Assembly (NCBI GenBank): GCA_002840435.1
Contig: PHAT01000001.1
Coordinates: 180,300-244,299 of the forward strand
DNA: 64,000 nt
Source of the DNA: Deltaproteobacteria bacterium HGW-Deltaproteobacteria-6
GTDB lineage: Bacteria > Desulfobacterota > Syntrophia > Syntrophales > Smithellaceae
Direction: 5' to 3'
Part shown: positions 62,634 through 64,000 of the stretch, piece by piece
Numbering within the stretch: the stretch's first letter is position 1
Layout: the number at the start of each line of letters is the position of its first letter
Made by a program: the position numbers and the translations under genes
Notes under the pieces: model-generated
Told to the model about the DNA's origin: nothing
Database searches by the model: none
The model's input: the letters and a program-made list of their open reading frames with translations, nothing else

Positions 62634-63428
62634 TCAATTCCTTTTGAAGAAAGAAGCGATTGAAAAATCAAACCGTTTTTTCTTTTTTAAGGGCACGGGA
62701 TCATCGGTGAACACTTCCTTGCCGTCAATAATATTTTGCGGCAGATCATAAACCATTTTGCGGGCGGCTTCTTCGCCGATAATATTTTTAACCGCTTCAT
62801 AACCTTCGAAAAGTTTAGGCGATCTCAAATGAAGGCCATGCGAATCGGTAACAAGTATGTGGACGAGACGATGTTCTAAAAGCATCAGTGAAAAATCACG
62901 AATTTCAGGCGTGAATTTTTCCAGAACGCTGGCTGCCGTCAGCTGCGTTAGAACGCCCATTTCCACCCATTTCAGAAGGCGTTCCGGGTTTTCGTGCAAC
63001 AGGGGATGCCGTTCAACGTGGCTGATGATCGGCTTGATGTTTTTTAAAGCGAGCTTCCAGAGAAAATCTTCCAGATGATCGGGAATGGATTCATCAGGCA
63101 ATTCAATGAGGGCGTAGATTCCGGTGTCGTTAATCGTCATCAGCTCACCGGATGCGATTTTTTCGGGAAGCGTGATGTCCAGCCTGAGCTCCGCGCCGGG
63201 ATAAATATTCAGGGCGATTTCATGATCGGCAAGTTGTTTTCTGAAATCTTCTACTGCCGTGATGATTTGCGCTCTCTGATTATTGTATCTTCCAGGAATC
63301 CAGTGAGGCGTGCAGGCAATGCCGGTAATGCCGTCCGCCAGGGCCATTCTGGCCATATCAATGCTCTTGGACCAGGTGTCGGCTCCGTCGTCAAGTCCGG
63401 GAAGAATATGGTTGTGCAGGTCGATCAT
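62634..63428 (-). CDS. Tyrosine-protein phosphatase, CpsB/CapC/YwqE type (PHP fold)
   Basis: A 264-aa manganese-dependent phosphatase that reverses tyrosine phosphorylation of capsule/EPS kinases. PHP motifs: MIDLHNHILPGLDDGADTWSKS, CTPHW, PGAELR, HVERHP and TDSHGLH. It suggests a nearby polysaccharide export locus outside the window. The neighbouring acetyltransferase fits a polysaccharide cluster. Confidence 0.9.
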   Translation of the reverse strand: MIDLHNHILPGLDDGADTWSKSIDMARMALADGITGIACTPHWIPGRYNNQRAQIITAVEDFRKQLADHEIALNIYPGAELRLDITLPEKIASGELMTINDTGIYALIELPDESIPDHLEDFLWKLALKNIKPIISHVERHPLLHENPERLLKWVEMGVLTQLTAASVLEKFTPEIRDFSLMLLEHRLVHILVTDSHGLHLRSPKLFEGYEAVKNIIGEEAARKMVYDLPQNIIDGKEVFTDDPVPLKKKKRFDFSIASFFKRN

Positions 63429-64000
63429 ACAGCTCCGCCCTCTGAGTTACATAACCCTTTTTGAATCGCGCCTGGTGTTACTGAAATAAAGCAATTTATG
63501 TAAAATATCCTGCTGATGATGTCTTATTGTCTTTCACCACTTTGCCCGGTATGAAAAGTGGAAATATCTTAATAGAATTGAAAGCATTGTTTAAAAATTC
63601 ACGAAAACAATCCTAGCAAATGGATGTTTATAAATCAACAAAGATGATACAAAAATGATACAAAAAAGATGAATTAATCCTTGTGGGGAAAGCGGGGAAG
63701 GGTTTGCAATCCCATTTATACAATGGGGCTCGGTAACGGGGAAACGCTTATGGCTTGTTTAGTGCTGTAGTAAAGCATTGTCGCATCGACCGAAGGCGAC
63801 AGCCCGGCGCATGCCGGGGACATAACTTAGAATTCCTGCATTGTCATATCGACCAACGGGAGATATCTTTAAGATCTCTGGATGTGTTACGGGAAAAGGA
63901 TTTCTCGTCGTCCCGAAAAATCGGGACTCCTTCGAAATGACATGGTAAGTTTCGGGACAAGGATTCCTCACCCCGACTTTATCGGGATTCGGAATGACAT
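63429..64000. other. Intergenic region rich in repeats
   Basis: 572 bases upstream of the cpsB-like gene. The first 300 are AT-rich with tandem GATACAAAAA units near 63645-63665; from about 63770 repeat-like sequence dominates, including CCCGGCGCATGCCGGGG and the 45-base unit. No gene seen. Confidence 0.6.
63899..63943 (+). repeat. 45-base dispersed repeat, copy 2
   Basis: Exact copy of 62551-62595, same orientation. Together they bracket the cpsB-like gene. Confidence 0.85.

Noticed and set aside
63690-63715. Sigma-54-like GG-N10-GC (ending TTTGCA) in the repeat-rich spacer
   Set aside because: The -12 part is good but the -24 part is CGGGG rather than TGGCA, and no plus-strand gene follows.

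Overview
The window looks like a chromosomal segment of a Gram-negative anaerobe of the deltaproteobacterial type, probably near Syntrophus/Smithella. This is inference from gene content: a short PilA-type pilin behind a sigma-54 promoter, a FadN-like beta-oxidation fusion with its thiolase, a pyruvoyl-dependent arginine decarboxylase beside agmatinase, KdsD and LpxH-like lipopolysaccharide enzymes, and MazG/QueA/Tgt/YajC/SecD/SecF in the classical order. No rRNA or long marker is present, so the species stays open.

Layout. 1-5.8 kb (minus strand): mazG, a DUF2065 protein, queA, tgt, yajC, secD and the start of secF, linking queuosine tRNA modification to the Sec translocon. 5.9-13.3 kb: an EamA transporter, a large exported PDZ-WD40-caspase protein, and a two-gene operon of a hydantoinase/oxoprolinase-like protein and an HDAC-family deacetylase. 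13.4-18.6 kb: a Pro/Ala-repeat lipoprotein, YtxH and DUF948 envelope proteins, YajD, and a minus-strand group of nadE, folE2 and queD that supplies the deazapurine precursor used by Tgt/QueA. 18.9-27.3 kb: a sigma-54 pilin gene followed by four polytopic membrane proteins and a GT2 glycosyltransferase, plausibly a pilin or surface glycosylation cluster. 28.1-31.8 kb: the fadN-like gene and thiolase. 32-38 kb: tRNA-Val, a glycosyltransferase/methyltransferase pair, a gamma carbonic anhydrase-like protein, kdsD, an lpxH-like gene, a putrescine pathway pair (speB plus pyruvoyl arginine decarboxylase) and initiator tRNA-Met.

38.2-41.6 kb is an AT-rich accessory island, all on the minus strand, between tRNA-fMet and a prophage. 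It holds a two-gene module of unknown function (a 301-aa soluble protein coupled to a four-helix membrane protein), two small unknown proteins, an exported PLD-family nuclease and a TM2/zinc-ribbon protein.

About 41.6-61.35 kb is a Mu-like transposable prophage in canonical gene order: divergent repressor, Ner, MuA transposase (DD35E), MuB ATPase, Gam, GemA, Mor, lysis genes, terminase, portal, MuF, gpG and the I/Z protease-scaffold. It ends abruptly inside a cement-like gene, which is fused to the 3' side of a host acetyltransferase on the opposite strand. The major capsid, all tail genes and the right end are absent. This is either a deletion-truncated prophage or an assembly chimera. 61.3-64 kb resumes host sequence: the truncated acetyltransferase, a zinc-ribbon membrane protein, a CpsB-type PHP phosphatase and dispersed palindromic repeats.

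No CRISPR array was seen. Best leads for new biology are the 38.4-39.8 kb two-gene module, the pilin/TMTC cluster, a 15-base motif shared by two promoters 10 kb apart, and the prophage-host junction.
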